Position numbers and translations under genes: made by a program. The notes under the pieces were generated by a model. It searched no databases, was not told the DNA's origin, and saw nothing but the letters and a program-made list of their open reading frames with translations. From Candidatus Sumerlaeaceae bacterium (lineage in GTDB: Bacteria; Sumerlaeota; Sumerlaeia; Sumerlaeales; Sumerlaeaceae), in assembly GCA_019695055.1 (NCBI GenBank), contig JAIBAT010000071.1:1-42122 (forward strand): a stretch of DNA of 42,122 nucleotides, written 5' to 3'. Position 1 is the stretch's first letter. Each line of letters begins with the position of its first letter. Below are positions 8,328 to 17,190 of this stretch, piece after piece.

Positions 8328-9092
8328 TCAATTCTTGGTTCCGGGGGTGAACCTCCAGATCAGTTCAAGCAGCAGGTTTCCGTAGATTTGTCCCGTGCGA
8401 CGCAGCATGCGATAACGGATCAATGCATCAATCAGGAGCAGCGGTGCGATGGTAACCCAGAGCCACAATGACACTCCCAAAACATTGTTCCCCAAGGGCC
8501 CTTCCGAGCCAGCCAAGTTCGCGATGCCCCTCACAAACCGGCCTACGAAGAGAAAAAAGATTCCGACTGATGCCTCCAGAATGCAGTTCCAAAACACTGC
8601 TGTATCTATGTTTATGGGGATCCTTTGAACCAGCGCTGCAAGCACTCCGCGAGGCAGCATCCCAATAATCGGATAAAATACGGTCAGGAATCGAGCTTTC
8701 ACGAGCGCTTGGGAGAAGCCGACTTCGTATGAACGGCGGTAGAGTTCCGCACCTCGGCTATATGTCTCCACCCGCCGATGGATCTCCCCTTCAGGCCAAG
8801 GTTCGAGAATGTATTCGGTCGTTACACCCTGGTTTTGGACGTCTGAAATCTGGAAGAACTGCCCGCGATAGTCGATGGTGGTGGCGACACGTCCGGCGTC
8901 GGGTGCCATGGGGTCCGGATTCGCGCAAACCCAGTCAGGCCGTGGGTTTCGAGTGCGGATAACGGCCCGCTCGATGCCCTCTTCACCCTTGAAGATCTGC
9001 ACAATATCCCCCGGAATGGAGTAGTCCAGTTCATCGGGTGGGTCGGCGCACCCGAGGGGGTCATACAGGTCGGCCGTCTGCTGATGCGTCAT
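8328..9092 (-). CDS. Uncharacterised membrane protein
   Basis: A 254-residue protein whose first half is soluble and rich in charged and beta-strand residues, and whose second half has about three hydrophobic helices (near 127-145, 155-185 and 203-222). The N-terminal section contains DIVQIFKGEEGIERAVIRTRNPRPDW and a TTIDYRGQFFQISDVQNQGV stretch, suggesting a small beta domain. I do not recognise the family. It is probably first in a leftward operon with the HD-domain and lipoprotein genes (spacers 45 and 131 bases). AGGGGCG lies upstream of the start. Confidence 0.65.
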   Translation of the reverse strand: MTHQQTADLYDPLGCADPPDELDYSIPGDIVQIFKGEEGIERAVIRTRNPRPDWVCANPDPMAPDAGRVATTIDYRGQFFQISDVQNQGVTTEYILEPWPEGEIHRRVETYSRGAELYRRSYEVGFSQALVKARFLTVFYPIIGMLPRGVLAALVQRIPINIDTAVFWNCILEASVGIFFLFVGRFVRGIANLAGSEGPLGNNVLGVSLWLWVTIAPLLLIDALIRYRMLRRTGQIYGNLLLELIWRFTPGTKN

Positions 9093-9395
9093 GCTTTGTT
9101 TACGCCCCTATTAAGCGCTAAATTCGGCCGATTCTTAGAATCAAACCGATCCAAAATCCAGATAAACTGGGGACGAAAGCGCTTCATCTTTTATGACGGG
9201 AGCATGCATCGGGCCAATGAATAAACCTGCCGGGGTACGCGGTAGTGGGGAGACTCTGGCTTGGAACTTCTTTCTAATTATTAAAGAAGTTTACTGCTGG
9301 AGTGATTTTTCGCTTTACCCGCCCAACCCGGTTTTTGTAGGTTTTCTCTCGGGTTGTGTGGACAACCTTCGAGGATGTTGGAGGGACTCTTCGCC
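9093..9395. other. Intergenic region between divergent genes, with a perfect hairpin
   Basis: These 303 bases separate the leftward membrane-protein gene from rlpA. I see no convincing gene. A palindrome GATTC-TTA-GAATC lies near 9131, and a perfect 9-bp A/T-rich stem (AACTTCTTT, nine-base loop, AAAGAAGTT) lies at 9265-9291, about 105 bases before rlpA. This section would hold the rlpA promoter and a possible structured leader. The hairpin is not followed immediately by a T-run on the plus strand, though TTTTT occurs at about 9306. Confidence 0.4.
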
Positions 9396-10178
9396 ATGCT
9401 GATGAGTGCAGGCAGGTCTAAATTAAGTTTAGTGGTGCTCGGTGGGGCCTTGGTGCTGGTTGCCACGGGTCATGGTGCATTTGCGGCCACCAAGGACAGT
9501 TCGAGCGCGAGCGATTCCTACAACTACTACACCGCACAAAACCAGAATTACTATTCATCACCCCAGCCCGCATTGAGGAAGTTTACCGGGGACAAGCAGC
9601 AGTCTGCAAACCCAACGCTGGCCTATGCGGCTAACTATCAGGTCCAGCCACTTGAGCAGCCCGCGAAAAGTGGCTCGTGGAGTTCGCGCTCCGGGTCCAA
9701 TTCCGTTCAGGTGCGCCCCGCGGCCGGGGTGGCATCGGCAGTAAGCCCGGCCACACCAACCCTCAATCAGCAGAAATCCTCACCTTTCGGCGGTTTAAAG
9801 CGCTTCTTCAGCTTTGGCCGCGCGGAACAGGAGCCCGACCAGCAGCTCGACCAACCCAAGACCAGCCGCTATACGGGGCTGACACTAACGGGTAAGGCCT
9901 CTTGGTACGGTAAGGATTTCCACAATGGACCGACGGCGAGCGGCGAAAGGTACGATATGTACTCGATGACCGCAGCCCACAAAACGCTGCCCTTTGGGAC
10001 CATGGTGAAAGTCACGAACCTGAACAACGGTCGTGACTGTGTTGTTCGGATCAACAACCGCGGCCCCTATGTCGGCGGGCGTATCATCGACCTATCCAAA
10101 GCTGCTGCTACTCAGATCGGAATGCTGGGCAGCGGGGTGGCGAAGATCAAATTGGAAGTTCTCGGTCAGGCTGATTAA
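9396..10178 (+). CDS. rlpA: RlpA-like septal ring lytic transglycosylase
   Basis: A 260-residue exported protein with a signal peptide ending near AFAA, a Ser/Gln/Pro-rich linker, and a C-terminal double-psi beta-barrel of about 90 residues. The barrel shows GKASWYGKDFHNGPTASGE, MTAAHKTLPFGTMVKVTN, VRINNRGPYVGGRIIDLS and GMLGSGVAKIKLEVL, including the conserved His (AAH) and Asp (DLS) of RlpA. RlpA enzymes cleave peptidoglycan strands lacking stem peptides during cell separation. The ATG at 9396 is chosen because GGAGGG lies about ten bases upstream; an earlier ATG-less extension to 9354 has no such site. There is no SPOR domain here, unlike E. coli RlpA. Confidence 0.9.
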   Translation: MLMSAGRSKLSLVVLGGALVLVATGHGAFAATKDSSSASDSYNYYTAQNQNYYSSPQPALRKFTGDKQQSANPTLAYAANYQVQPLEQPAKSGSWSSRSGSNSVQVRPAAGVASAVSPATPTLNQQKSSPFGGLKRFFSFGRAEQEPDQQLDQPKTSRYTGLTLTGKASWYGKDFHNGPTASGERYDMYSMTAAHKTLPFGTMVKVTNLNNGRDCVVRINNRGPYVGGRIIDLSKAAATQIGMLGSGVAKIKLEVLGQAD

Positions 10179-10368
10179 TCACGCCAAAGCCGGATCTGCC
10201 GGAGTGCTTTCTCTATGAGATTGGACTTCTTCAGGTGGTTCCAAGTGGCGGATTTCTATCCTTCTGGGTCATGCCGCCCTTTCGCAAAAGTTGTTTGACC
10301 TTCCCCTTCGCGAGCCTACAGGTTTTTTCTTCTAAACTGGTGGTTCCCAACTCTCGGAGGAGGCTGGA

Positions 10369-11871
10369 ATGTCGTTTCGTTCGTTCCTTATCGCGTTTTT
10401 TTTGGTGGCAATTGTCGGTAGTGGTTGTGCGCAGCCCGCTCGATTCAATTATCAGGCGAAATTGACGGACTCCGGAGGTGCCCCCCTCACGGGAGCGCAC
10501 ACTCTGTACTTTTCGCTTTTTCAAGGTGGGAGCCTCGGTGTCGCGGATTCGGGAACACTGGTCTTCAAGGAATCCGCAGCTATTTCAATCGTTAATGGTG
10601 TGGCAAGCCATTCTGTGGGCACCGGGTCAAACATTACCGGTGGGGCTCTTTCGAAATCGATGCTCGACACCTCCTCGGACGTCTACCTGCAGGTCGCTGT
10701 CGACTCTCAGATGAATGTTGTTCTTCCGCGCACACGCATAGATTCTGTGCCTTATGCACTACTCTCGGCCGATGGTGAGCGAAGGATTGCCCTTTCCGGG
10801 CCAGCTCCCATTACTATTAGCAGCCCGGGCAGTTACTTCCTGACGGGGAACCTGAGCGTTACGAGTGGCAATGCCATCAATATTACGACCAGGGGCGTGA
10901 CGCTTGACCTGAATGGGTACAACCTGAGTTCCAGCGAAGCTGTGCCGACCGGCATGGGAATCTCGATAGCCAATGTGCCCGACGTCTGGATTCGCAACGG
11001 AAGCATTACCGGCGGAGTCAGCTACAACGGTATGGCTTACGTAGGCCCAGGTTTTCTGGACGGAATCGGTCTGAGTTCATCCACCCCGACGAATCTCCGT
11101 GCATCGAATCTCAGTGTCTCCAAGTGCAAACGTTATGGGATTAATTTTGGTGGTGGCGGGGGCGGCAATCTGGTGGAATCCTGTGTTGTCGATACGGTGG
11201 GGTATATTGGTGCCCACTGCAATAACGCTGTGGATTCAACGTCGAGGAATTGCGGTGATAAGGGCTTTTACTGCATCACGGCCGACAATTGTTCCGGCCA
11301 GAGCAATTTCAAAGAGGGCGTTGATGCGTATGTTGCGGACAATTGCTACGGGTATAGCCATGATTCCTACGGACTTTCCGTTTATACCTGTACAAACTGT
11401 TTGGGAGACAGCCAAAAACTGGATGGGATTATTGCCAACACAGTCATGAACAGCAATGGATTTGCCCGCGAAGGCGGCAATGGAATCTACGTTTACACGG
11501 TGACAAATAGCAATGGGTTCAGCACCTCGGGAACCGGTGTTCTGGCAGATTCGGCAATTAGTGACTGCTACGGTTTCAGCAGTACGGGCGATGGCCTGGC
11601 CAGTCAGGGGACGGTGAGCAACAGCAGCGGCGCTTCGGAATCAGGCAGGGGTATTTACGCGAAACTGACAGCGAACAATTGCAGTGGGACAAGCAAATCC
11701 GGCGTTGGTATTGTGGCGGGAATCGCCACAACTTGCCATGGTATCAGCGACACAACGGCAGGTCTGACCATTTTGAATATCGGGGCCATGTCTTGGGGGG
11801 AAAGAAAGATGCCTCCAGCCACAGGCTACGTTCTGGGTGGCGGACAGGCGGGACCTCTTAGTTTGCCCTAA
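10369..11871 (+). CDS. Secreted right-handed beta-helix protein with short repeats
   Basis: A 500-residue exported protein with a signal peptide ending near GSGCAQ. Residues 27-135 form the widespread extracellular module that begins NYQAKLTDSGGAPLTG and ends RIDSVPYALLS, often found before fibre-like or beta-helix domains. Residues 150-270 are beta-helix-like, with ISSPGSYFLTGN and GVTLDLNGYNL strands. Residues about 305-470 hold roughly nine imperfect repeats of 18-20 residues with the pattern N-C/S-x-G-x-S-(x)4-G-hydrophobic-x-A, probably one helical coil each. No catalytic residues are evident, so it may be a surface adhesin or structural protein rather than a polysaccharide lyase. A CGGAGGAGG site precedes the ATG. 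Confidence 0.8.
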   Translation: MSFRSFLIAFFLVAIVGSGCAQPARFNYQAKLTDSGGAPLTGAHTLYFSLFQGGSLGVADSGTLVFKESAAISIVNGVASHSVGTGSNITGGALSKSMLDTSSDVYLQVAVDSQMNVVLPRTRIDSVPYALLSADGERRIALSGPAPITISSPGSYFLTGNLSVTSGNAINITTRGVTLDLNGYNLSSSEAVPTGMGISIANVPDVWIRNGSITGGVSYNGMAYVGPGFLDGIGLSSSTPTNLRASNLSVSKCKRYGINFGGGGGGNLVESCVVDTVGYIGAHCNNAVDSTSRNCGDKGFYCITADNCSGQSNFKEGVDAYVADNCYGYSHDSYGLSVYTCTNCLGDSQKLDGIIANTVMNSNGFAREGGNGIYVYTVTNSNGFSTSGTGVLADSAISDCYGFSSTGDGLASQGTVSNSSGASESGRGIYAKLTANNCSGTSKSGVGIVAGIATTCHGISDTTAGLTILNIGAMSWGERKMPPATGYVLGGGQAGPLSLP

Positions 11872-11896
11872 GGAGCGTCAGGCCCAGCTGAGGTCA

Positions 11897-12913
11897 TTAG
11901 TCAGCGATACCATTTCGAGTCGTGATCCACGCCTGGAGGGCCGTGAGGACGTTGCCGGTCTCCTTTACCCCCCAAAGGGTGTTTACGGTTTCACGATCCG
12001 CTTTCAATTGTCTGACGAGGGCATCAACGCCGGAAAACTTCTGTTCGTTTCGGAGGCGTTTGAGAAAAAACAGGCTCAACATCTTCCCGGTTAAGTCGCC
12101 GTCAAAATCCAGAATGTGGGCTTCGATGGAAAGCTGGTTCTCCCCGAAGGTCGGATTATTGCCAATGTTGACCATTGCCGGGTGGAGGTTGTTCGTGCCG
12201 TGGATACTGGCGGCGCAGGCGTAAACCCCACGGGCGGGGATGATGTAGGCGGGATCAACGGCAAGGTTGGCGGTGGGGAAACCGATCTGGCGTCCGCGGG
12301 CATGTCCCGGTACGACATTCCCCCGAAGTTCGTATGGGCGCGAGAGCATGCGGGTTGCGTCCTCAACGTGGCCAGACAACAGCTGGTCGCGGACCATGGT
12401 GCTCTTAATGTGGATTCCGTTCTCGGCGACGGCATTGACGACTTGGACCTCGAATCCAAGCCGGGTTCCAAGTTCACGAAGAAGCGGGATTTTGCCGGCG
12501 CCGGATTTGCCAAAAGCGAAGTCATACCCGCAGACAACGAGATTCGCCCGACACTGCCCGGCCAGCACGTCGCGTGCGAAGTTCTCTGGTGATTGGGCGG
12601 CAAACTCGGAGGAAAAGGCGAGGTTCGCATACAGGTCTGCTCCCATCCGCTCGATGAGGCGTTCCTTGCGTTCGGGGTAAATGAGTTTCTTCGGACAGTA
12701 GGGGGGCGCCAGCAATTCGAGTGGGTGTCCAGTAAAGGTCATCACAAGAGACTTCAGATTGCGTTTGCGCGCAAGGGCGACAGTGCGTCTGATAAGCTGT
12801 TGGTGGCCAAGGTGGAGGCCGTCAAAGACCCCAATCGTGACCGCAGTGCGGGCCGTGGGTTCCAAGTGGTTCGGAAGATCTGTTAGGGCCGTGATGGTTT
12901 TCACTGGGTGCAA
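11897..12913 (-). CDS. ribF: Bifunctional riboflavin kinase / FAD synthetase
   Basis: A 338-residue RibF that phosphorylates riboflavin to FMN and adenylylates FMN to FAD. The N-terminal nucleotidyltransferase domain shows IGVFDGLHLGHQQLI with the HxGH motif near residue 37, plus VVCGYDFAFGKSGAG and a STMVRDQLLSGHVEDA stretch. The C-terminal flavokinase domain shows GNVVPGHARGRQIGFPTANL, RGVYAC, MVNIGNNPTFG and EAHILDFDGDLTGK. Both halves look intact. It is convergent with the beta-helix gene (25 bases apart) and divergent from nth. Confidence 0.96.
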   Translation of the reverse strand: MHPVKTITALTDLPNHLEPTARTAVTIGVFDGLHLGHQQLIRRTVALARKRNLKSLVMTFTGHPLELLAPPYCPKKLIYPERKERLIERMGADLYANLAFSSEFAAQSPENFARDVLAGQCRANLVVCGYDFAFGKSGAGKIPLLRELGTRLGFEVQVVNAVAENGIHIKSTMVRDQLLSGHVEDATRMLSRPYELRGNVVPGHARGRQIGFPTANLAVDPAYIIPARGVYACAASIHGTNNLHPAMVNIGNNPTFGENQLSIEAHILDFDGDLTGKMLSLFFLKRLRNEQKFSGVDALVRQLKADRETVNTLWGVKETGNVLTALQAWITTRNGIAD

Positions 12914-12960
12914 TTTCTTGTTGTTGAATACATGCTGGTGGCAGGGTTCAAATTTAGTTC

Positions 12961-13656
12961 ATGTCACGCAAGGCAGAACTCAAGGCCCGGGGGGCGGCGA
13001 TCAACGAGGCGCTGGGGCGACTTTACCCGGAGGCGAAGTGCTCGCTGGGTTTTGAGTCGCCGTTCCAATTAATCACCGCGACAATTCTTAGTGCCCAGTG
13101 CACGGATGAGCGGGTCAATATGGTGACCCCGGATTTGTTCCGTGCGTTCCCTACGCCGAAGGCACTGGCCGCGGCGGACCTGGTCGAAATTGAGGGACTT
13201 ATCAGGACTACGGGCTTCTTTCGGAACAAAGCGAAGTCCTTGAAGGGGATGGCGACAGCCTTGGTCCGGGATCATGCCGGAAAGGTGCCCGGCGAGATGG
13301 AGGCCCTGGTGAAACTGCCGGGGGTGGGGAGAAAGACGGCAAACGTGGTGCTGGGGAATTGTTTTGGGGTGCCGGGGATTACCGTGGATACCCATATGCA
13401 GCGTGTCACGGCCCGGCTGGGGCTGACAAGGGGAACCACACCGGAGAAAATTGAGCGGGAACTGATGGAAATCATCCCTGAAAAGGAGTGGACGCTTTTT
13501 AGCCATCGGATTATCTGCCACGGTCGGGCGATTTGTAATGCACGCAAACCTGCATGTGAGCGATGCGAGGTGACCGGGCTTTGCAGCTACTTCGCAAAGT
13601 TCCAAGTCAAGGCCCCCAAGATGGCTAAATCTGGGTTGAAAAGTCGGGGCAAGTAG
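12961..13656 (+). CDS. nth: Endonuclease III (DNA glycosylase/AP lyase)
   Basis: A 231-residue base-excision repair enzyme that removes oxidised pyrimidines and cleaves the abasic site. The helix-hairpin-helix is LPGVGRKTANVVLGN with the catalytic Lys in GRKTA, followed by the catalytic Asp in ITVDTHMQRV. Four cysteines with C-x6-C-x2-C-x5-C spacing (in CNARKPACERCEVTGLC) form the 4Fe-4S cluster near residues 197-213. The ATG at 12961 follows 47 bases after the divergent ribF start. Length is typical apart from a lysine-rich C-terminal tail. Confidence 0.96.
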   Translation: MSRKAELKARGAAINEALGRLYPEAKCSLGFESPFQLITATILSAQCTDERVNMVTPDLFRAFPTPKALAAADLVEIEGLIRTTGFFRNKAKSLKGMATALVRDHAGKVPGEMEALVKLPGVGRKTANVVLGNCFGVPGITVDTHMQRVTARLGLTRGTTPEKIERELMEIIPEKEWTLFSHRIICHGRAICNARKPACERCEVTGLCSYFAKFQVKAPKMAKSGLKSRGK

Positions 13657-13699
13657 AGTTCATGGCAGTCAATGTAAGGAATTGCAAAGGAACAGTGCC

Positions 13700-14002
13700 A
13701 TGGATGATGCCCATCAGGTAAAATGCCCGTGCTGCAATACGATCCTGATCGTGGATCGCAAAACGGGAAAGATTCTGGACGAACGCCGACCAATCCTGGA
13801 TCAATCCACGGGCGACCGCTATCAGGATGCCCTTAAAAAAGTGCGCGAGCGGGGGAGTGTAGCAGAGGAGAAGTTCCAAAAGTTTCAATCCGACCGCAAG
13901 ACGAAGTCCGCCAAGCTGGACGCTCTTTTCAAGGACACCCTGAAGAAGGTGGAAGAGTCTGGGGAGGAAATCGGGCCGGTTAATCCGTACGACCGGGATT
14001 AA
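13700..14002 (+). CDS. Small charged protein with a CPCC motif
   Basis: A 100-residue protein beginning MDDAHQVKCPCCNTILIVDRKTGKIL, with a CxxC zinc-knuckle-like turn at residues 9-12 and then a highly charged Lys/Glu/Asp-rich helical region (about 35-90). Only one cysteine pair is present, so zinc binding would need a partner chain. The ATG at 13700 is preferred over an upstream alternative start at 13682 because it puts the conserved-looking knuckle at the N terminus. It follows nth by 43 bases and its last 23 bases overlap the tail of the convergent kinase gene. Function is unknown. Confidence 0.65.
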   Translation: MDDAHQVKCPCCNTILIVDRKTGKILDERRPILDQSTGDRYQDALKKVRERGSVAEEKFQKFQSDRKTKSAKLDALFKDTLKKVEESGEEIGPVNPYDRD

Positions 14003-15794
14003 CCGGTGGCTTGAATTGTGGTTCGGGTGGCTGGGTCCCGCCAGGTTGTTCGGATGGTGGAATGACTTTGGTGTAGACTCGGTCAAAAATGGCGAGGCTT
14101 TGCTGGCTGAGGGATGGTGGCAACAATTGTTCGCCGAGGGACCGGACGTCCGCTGGGCGCAGGTTATCCCATTTGAGAATGTGTGTGTTGCCCTTGGAAT
14201 CATCAAAGGTGAACGATTCGATGCCGGCTGATTTGAGTGTTAGTGGCCCAAATTCCTCAGTCTTCAGTGTTGCCCGTGCGCCGACCTTGGAGGCCTCCAG
14301 GGTGATGGCATCGCGCAGTCCCTTTAATTCTTTGAGTGTTTGGAGGAGTTTGGTCCCCGCCTGTTGACGGGGCGGAGGCACATTGGGCTCCTTGAGCATT
14401 TGGGTCAGCCGATTGGCGGCTTCCTCGAAATCGTAGGTTTGCAAGAGTCCCGTCAGCTCAGGCGCAATTTCTGACCGAAGCTGGTTGGCGGCCACCTGTG
14501 CACCGCTACGCAAGGGGCCGTCGCCGCGGCGCCCCAACAATCCGGGACGCCTTTGTTGGGAACCCTCGGTTGCAAGTGGTTGGCCGTTTGGCGGAATCTG
14601 ACTGCTCTGGCCCGGGACGGAGGTGGGAGCAGGTGTGAGAGAAGCGGCGGCCATATTGATGGTCTGTGCACCGTTCCGATTCCGGCGCACCATGTCAGTA
14701 ATTACGAAGGCACTGACTCCGGCGCCGACTAGGAATGCTCCACCTGCAATCAACATCCACTTGCGAGTGTTTCGCCGATGCTGCTGCTCCTTCGGCTGAG
14801 GCGCGGGGGGCGCAGTCATCGTGGCAGATGGGAACGCGGGGAGTGGAGACGGAATAACGGCGGCTCCAGCGGAAAATGTCCCGATGGCTGTTTGCGAATA
14901 GGGAGTCACAGGACGGACCCCCGAAATGGAGGAATCCGGGACAGCCGCAAGTTCGGCAAGAATGGTTTCGTAGTTGGGGTAGCGTTCGTCAGGGTGCTTG
15001 GCGGTCATGCGCTTGATAATTTCCAGGACTGCGCCACCGCAAAGGTCGCGCAACAGCTCAGGCTCGGGAAGCGGCTCCTGAATTTGCTTGAGCAGCACAC
15101 TTGCCGGTGTCGGCGCCGTGTGGGGAAGGCGGCCGGTAAGCGTCTGGTAGAATGTGATGCCAAGGGAATAAATGTCGGAGCGGTGGTCGAGCACCTCGCC
15201 CCTTGCGGCCTCAGGGGACATGTAGCTCGGGCTACCCATGGCCACCCCCGCAGTCGTGGTAATGCTGTCGGTGTCCGCCATCTTTGCGAGTCCGAAGTCG
15301 GTGATCTTGGCGATGCCCTGCTTGCTGATCATTACATTTGCCGGTTTGACGTCCCGGTGGATTACGCCGTTCTGATGTGCGTATCCAAGGCCGGCGGCCA
15401 TCTGGACCATGAGCTGGCGGGCCGAGTGGAAGGGGAGGGCTCCTTCGCGGCGTAGGCGGTCCCCGAGAGATTCCCCGTCCACATATTCCATGATGAAAAA
15501 CAACAGGTCGTTTTCCTGCCCGAACTGGTAGATGTGGACGACGTTGGGATGATTGAGTTGCGCCACGGCCCGTGCTTCGCGATTGAAGCGCACAACGGCG
15601 TCCTCGATCTCCAGCAACTCCTTATTGAGGAGTTTGATGGCCACCAGGCGGTCAAGCTTCGGATCGCGCGCAAGCCACACCCGCCCCATGCCTCCGCTGC
15701 CGAGTTCACGAAGAACCTCGTGGCCTGCGAGGATAACGGGCTTGCTACGGTCGGAAAGAAACGAAATTTCTTCGGGTCCGACGGGTGTGCTCAT
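13980..15794 (-). CDS. Transmembrane Ser/Thr protein kinase (PknB/Hanks type)
   Basis: The protein has about 604 residues from the preferred start. The kinase domain shows the glycine loop ELGSGGMGRVWLA, the ATP lysine in VAIKLL, catalytic HRDVKPANVMIS, DFGLAKM, and the activation-loop end GSPSYMSPEAARGE. A Pro/Ala-rich linker follows, then one transmembrane helix (WMLIAGGAFLVGAGVSAFVI) preceded by basic residues, and an extracytoplasmic part of about 210 residues with no PASTA or other domain I recognise. I chose the ATG at 15794, where GAGGGAG immediately precedes the start; an ATG at 15806 and a longer open frame to 15878 have no ribosome binding site. It probably signals from the periplasm to cytoplasmic phosphorylation targets. 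Confidence 0.92.
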   Translation of the reverse strand: MSTPVGPEEISFLSDRSKPVILAGHEVLRELGSGGMGRVWLARDPKLDRLVAIKLLNKELLEIEDAVVRFNREARAVAQLNHPNVVHIYQFGQENDLLFFIMEYVDGESLGDRLRREGALPFHSARQLMVQMAAGLGYAHQNGVIHRDVKPANVMISKQGIAKITDFGLAKMADTDSITTTAGVAMGSPSYMSPEAARGEVLDHRSDIYSLGITFYQTLTGRLPHTAPTPASVLLKQIQEPLPEPELLRDLCGGAVLEIIKRMTAKHPDERYPNYETILAELAAVPDSSISGVRPVTPYSQTAIGTFSAGAAVIPSPLPAFPSATMTAPPAPQPKEQQHRRNTRKWMLIAGGAFLVGAGVSAFVITDMVRRNRNGAQTINMAAASLTPAPTSVPGQSSQIPPNGQPLATEGSQQRRPGLLGRRGDGPLRSGAQVAANQLRSEIAPELTGLLQTYDFEEAANRLTQMLKEPNVPPPRQQAGTKLLQTLKELKGLRDAITLEASKVGARATLKTEEFGPLTLKSAGIESFTFDDSKGNTHILKWDNLRPADVRSLGEQLLPPSLSQQSLAIFDRVYTKVIPPSEQPGGTQPPEPQFKPPVNPGRTD

Positions 15795-16051
15795 CTGCTC
15801 CCTCATGTTTGATGGGACTCTGGCCCGAAAAATGCATAATTCGGGCCAAACGGCAAAACGCGTCTGAAACAGGAACAAATACCCCGCCCTTGGGCCAAAT
15901 CAATGGCAATGCTCGTGGATTTGGCTATGGATTGTCCCAGCGTGCCGTCCGGTGGTATCGAACTGTGTTCGCTGGCGCGGATTTTGGTGGCTAAATGGAC
16001 AGAACTGTACGAAATGGTATCATAAATTGATATGTATGAGTTGGGGACTAA

Positions 16052-16765
16052 ATGCCTGATCGGGTGAGGAAATGGGTCTTTGCCAGTTGTACGGTCGCGG
16101 GAATCGTGTTGGCGGCGGGGCCATCAGTTAGAGCAGACCATGCCCTATTGCAGGACGGGAGGGCGGTGTTTAACGTGGTGGTTATTGAGGACACCACGAC
16201 ATGGTCCCGTCCCCTGGAAATTCGGACCAAGCCCGAGAGTTTCCTTTACGATTTTAGCCGTAACAAGGTGCAGCCCCTGCTGGAGCGTAGCAAACGTTTC
16301 TGGGTGGCAGAAGTTATAAAGACCGGGGAAACCATGGGGAAGCCCGAAGCCCGGCAATTCTTCAAGGGGCGTAACTGGGTGAATTTCGAACCGCCCCCAA
16401 CGGTGGTGGTGGTGCCGCCCCCCCCCGAGCCGGAGCCCGGTGCCGCAGCCACAGTTGTGGCGACTCCCTTACCGAAGGAAGTGGCCAGCGAAAAGTTGCC
16501 GTTGGAACGTCGCATTGTGGAACAAATGCGCATTTTTCGGGATGAGCAGGAGGATTTGGTGAATGCCCTGCGCCTTTCCCTCAGTGCCAAGACTGTGGAC
16601 GAAAAGCAAGCGCGGGACCTGAGGGTGCGCCTGCTGGGAAGACAGGCCCAAATCATGAAGGATCACTTCCCCGTTGAAGAAACGATTGTGCAAAACGCCC
16701 TCAAAGCCATGGATGAGAATGCCAAATCGGTCGAGGAAACAGGGCGTTTTAAGAACGAGTTTTAG
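16052..16765 (+). CDS. Exported protein of unknown function
   Basis: A 237-residue protein with a signal peptide (basic start, hydrophobic core, cleavage probably after VRA near residue 28). The mature part has an N-terminal beta-rich section, a proline-rich linker (VVVPPPPEPEPG, residues 115-130) and a C-terminal charged helical section (150-237) with heptad-like spacing, possibly coiled-coil. I recognise no family. GGGG lies about ten bases upstream of the ATG. It is divergent from the Ser/Thr kinase gene, and infA follows 53 bases downstream, so it may share a promoter with the ribosomal operon. Confidence 0.65.
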   Translation: MPDRVRKWVFASCTVAGIVLAAGPSVRADHALLQDGRAVFNVVVIEDTTTWSRPLEIRTKPESFLYDFSRNKVQPLLERSKRFWVAEVIKTGETMGKPEARQFFKGRNWVNFEPPPTVVVVPPPPEPEPGAAATVVATPLPKEVASEKLPLERRIVEQMRIFRDEQEDLVNALRLSLSAKTVDEKQARDLRVRLLGRQAQIMKDHFPVEETIVQNALKAMDENAKSVEETGRFKNEF

Positions 16766-16818
16766 CGTTTTTTCACTAAAAAGCACTCGAAATAGGGCAG
16801 TTTGAATGAATTGACCGG

Positions 16819-17133
16819 ATGCCGTGTAAACGGGGCCGGATAAATACGACTTTGCCAACTAAACGTACCCAAACGAAAGGAACTCTGACAGGCTCGGCAC
16901 GTCCGGAGCGGCAGAAAAAGGAAGCAAAAGGCATCGAGCTGGAAGGCACGGTGATTGAGCCCCTCCCCAACTGCATGTTCAAGGTTGAGCTTCAGAACGG
17001 GCTGAAGATTCTGGCCCACATTTCGGGCAAGATGCGGATGCACTTTATTCGCATTCTGCCGGGTGACAAGGTTCTCGTTGAGTTGTCGCCCTACGACTTG
17101 AATCGTGGGCGAATCACCTATCGCTTCAAGTAG
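16819..17133 (+). CDS. infA: Translation initiation factor IF-1 with N-terminal extension
   Basis: IF-1 binds the 30S A site during initiation. The OB-fold core begins [21 protein letters not shown] and continues [40 protein letters not shown], a complete IF-1. Normal IF-1 is about 72 residues; here no ATG exists close to the core. From the ATG at 16819 there are about 35 extra basic, Thr-rich residues. A TTG at 16852 would shorten this to about 24 residues. Neither start has a strong ribosome binding site, so the exact N terminus is open. It heads the alpha ribosomal operon. Confidence 0.88.
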   Translation: MPCKRGRINTTLPTKRTQTKGTLTGSARPERQKKEAKGIELEGTVIEPLPNCMFKVELQNGLKILAHISGKMRMHFIRILPGDKVLVELSPYDLNRGRITYRFK

Positions 17134-17190
17134 AGTCTGGCAAGGTTCGCGTTCGGGAGTTCCGGGCAGCAAAATCTGGATTGGATAACA

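Noticed and set aside
9093..9395. Possible cyclic di-GMP (GEMM) or ydaO riboswitch before rlpA
   Set aside because: Fragments such as TCAAACC and GGGGACGAAAGC resemble GEMM pieces, but the closing helix does not pair and the ydaO core is absent.
9193..9402. 69-codon plus-strand frame before rlpA
   Set aside because: It has no ribosome site, no recognisable features and runs into the rlpA start; the hairpin at 9265-9291 lies inside it.
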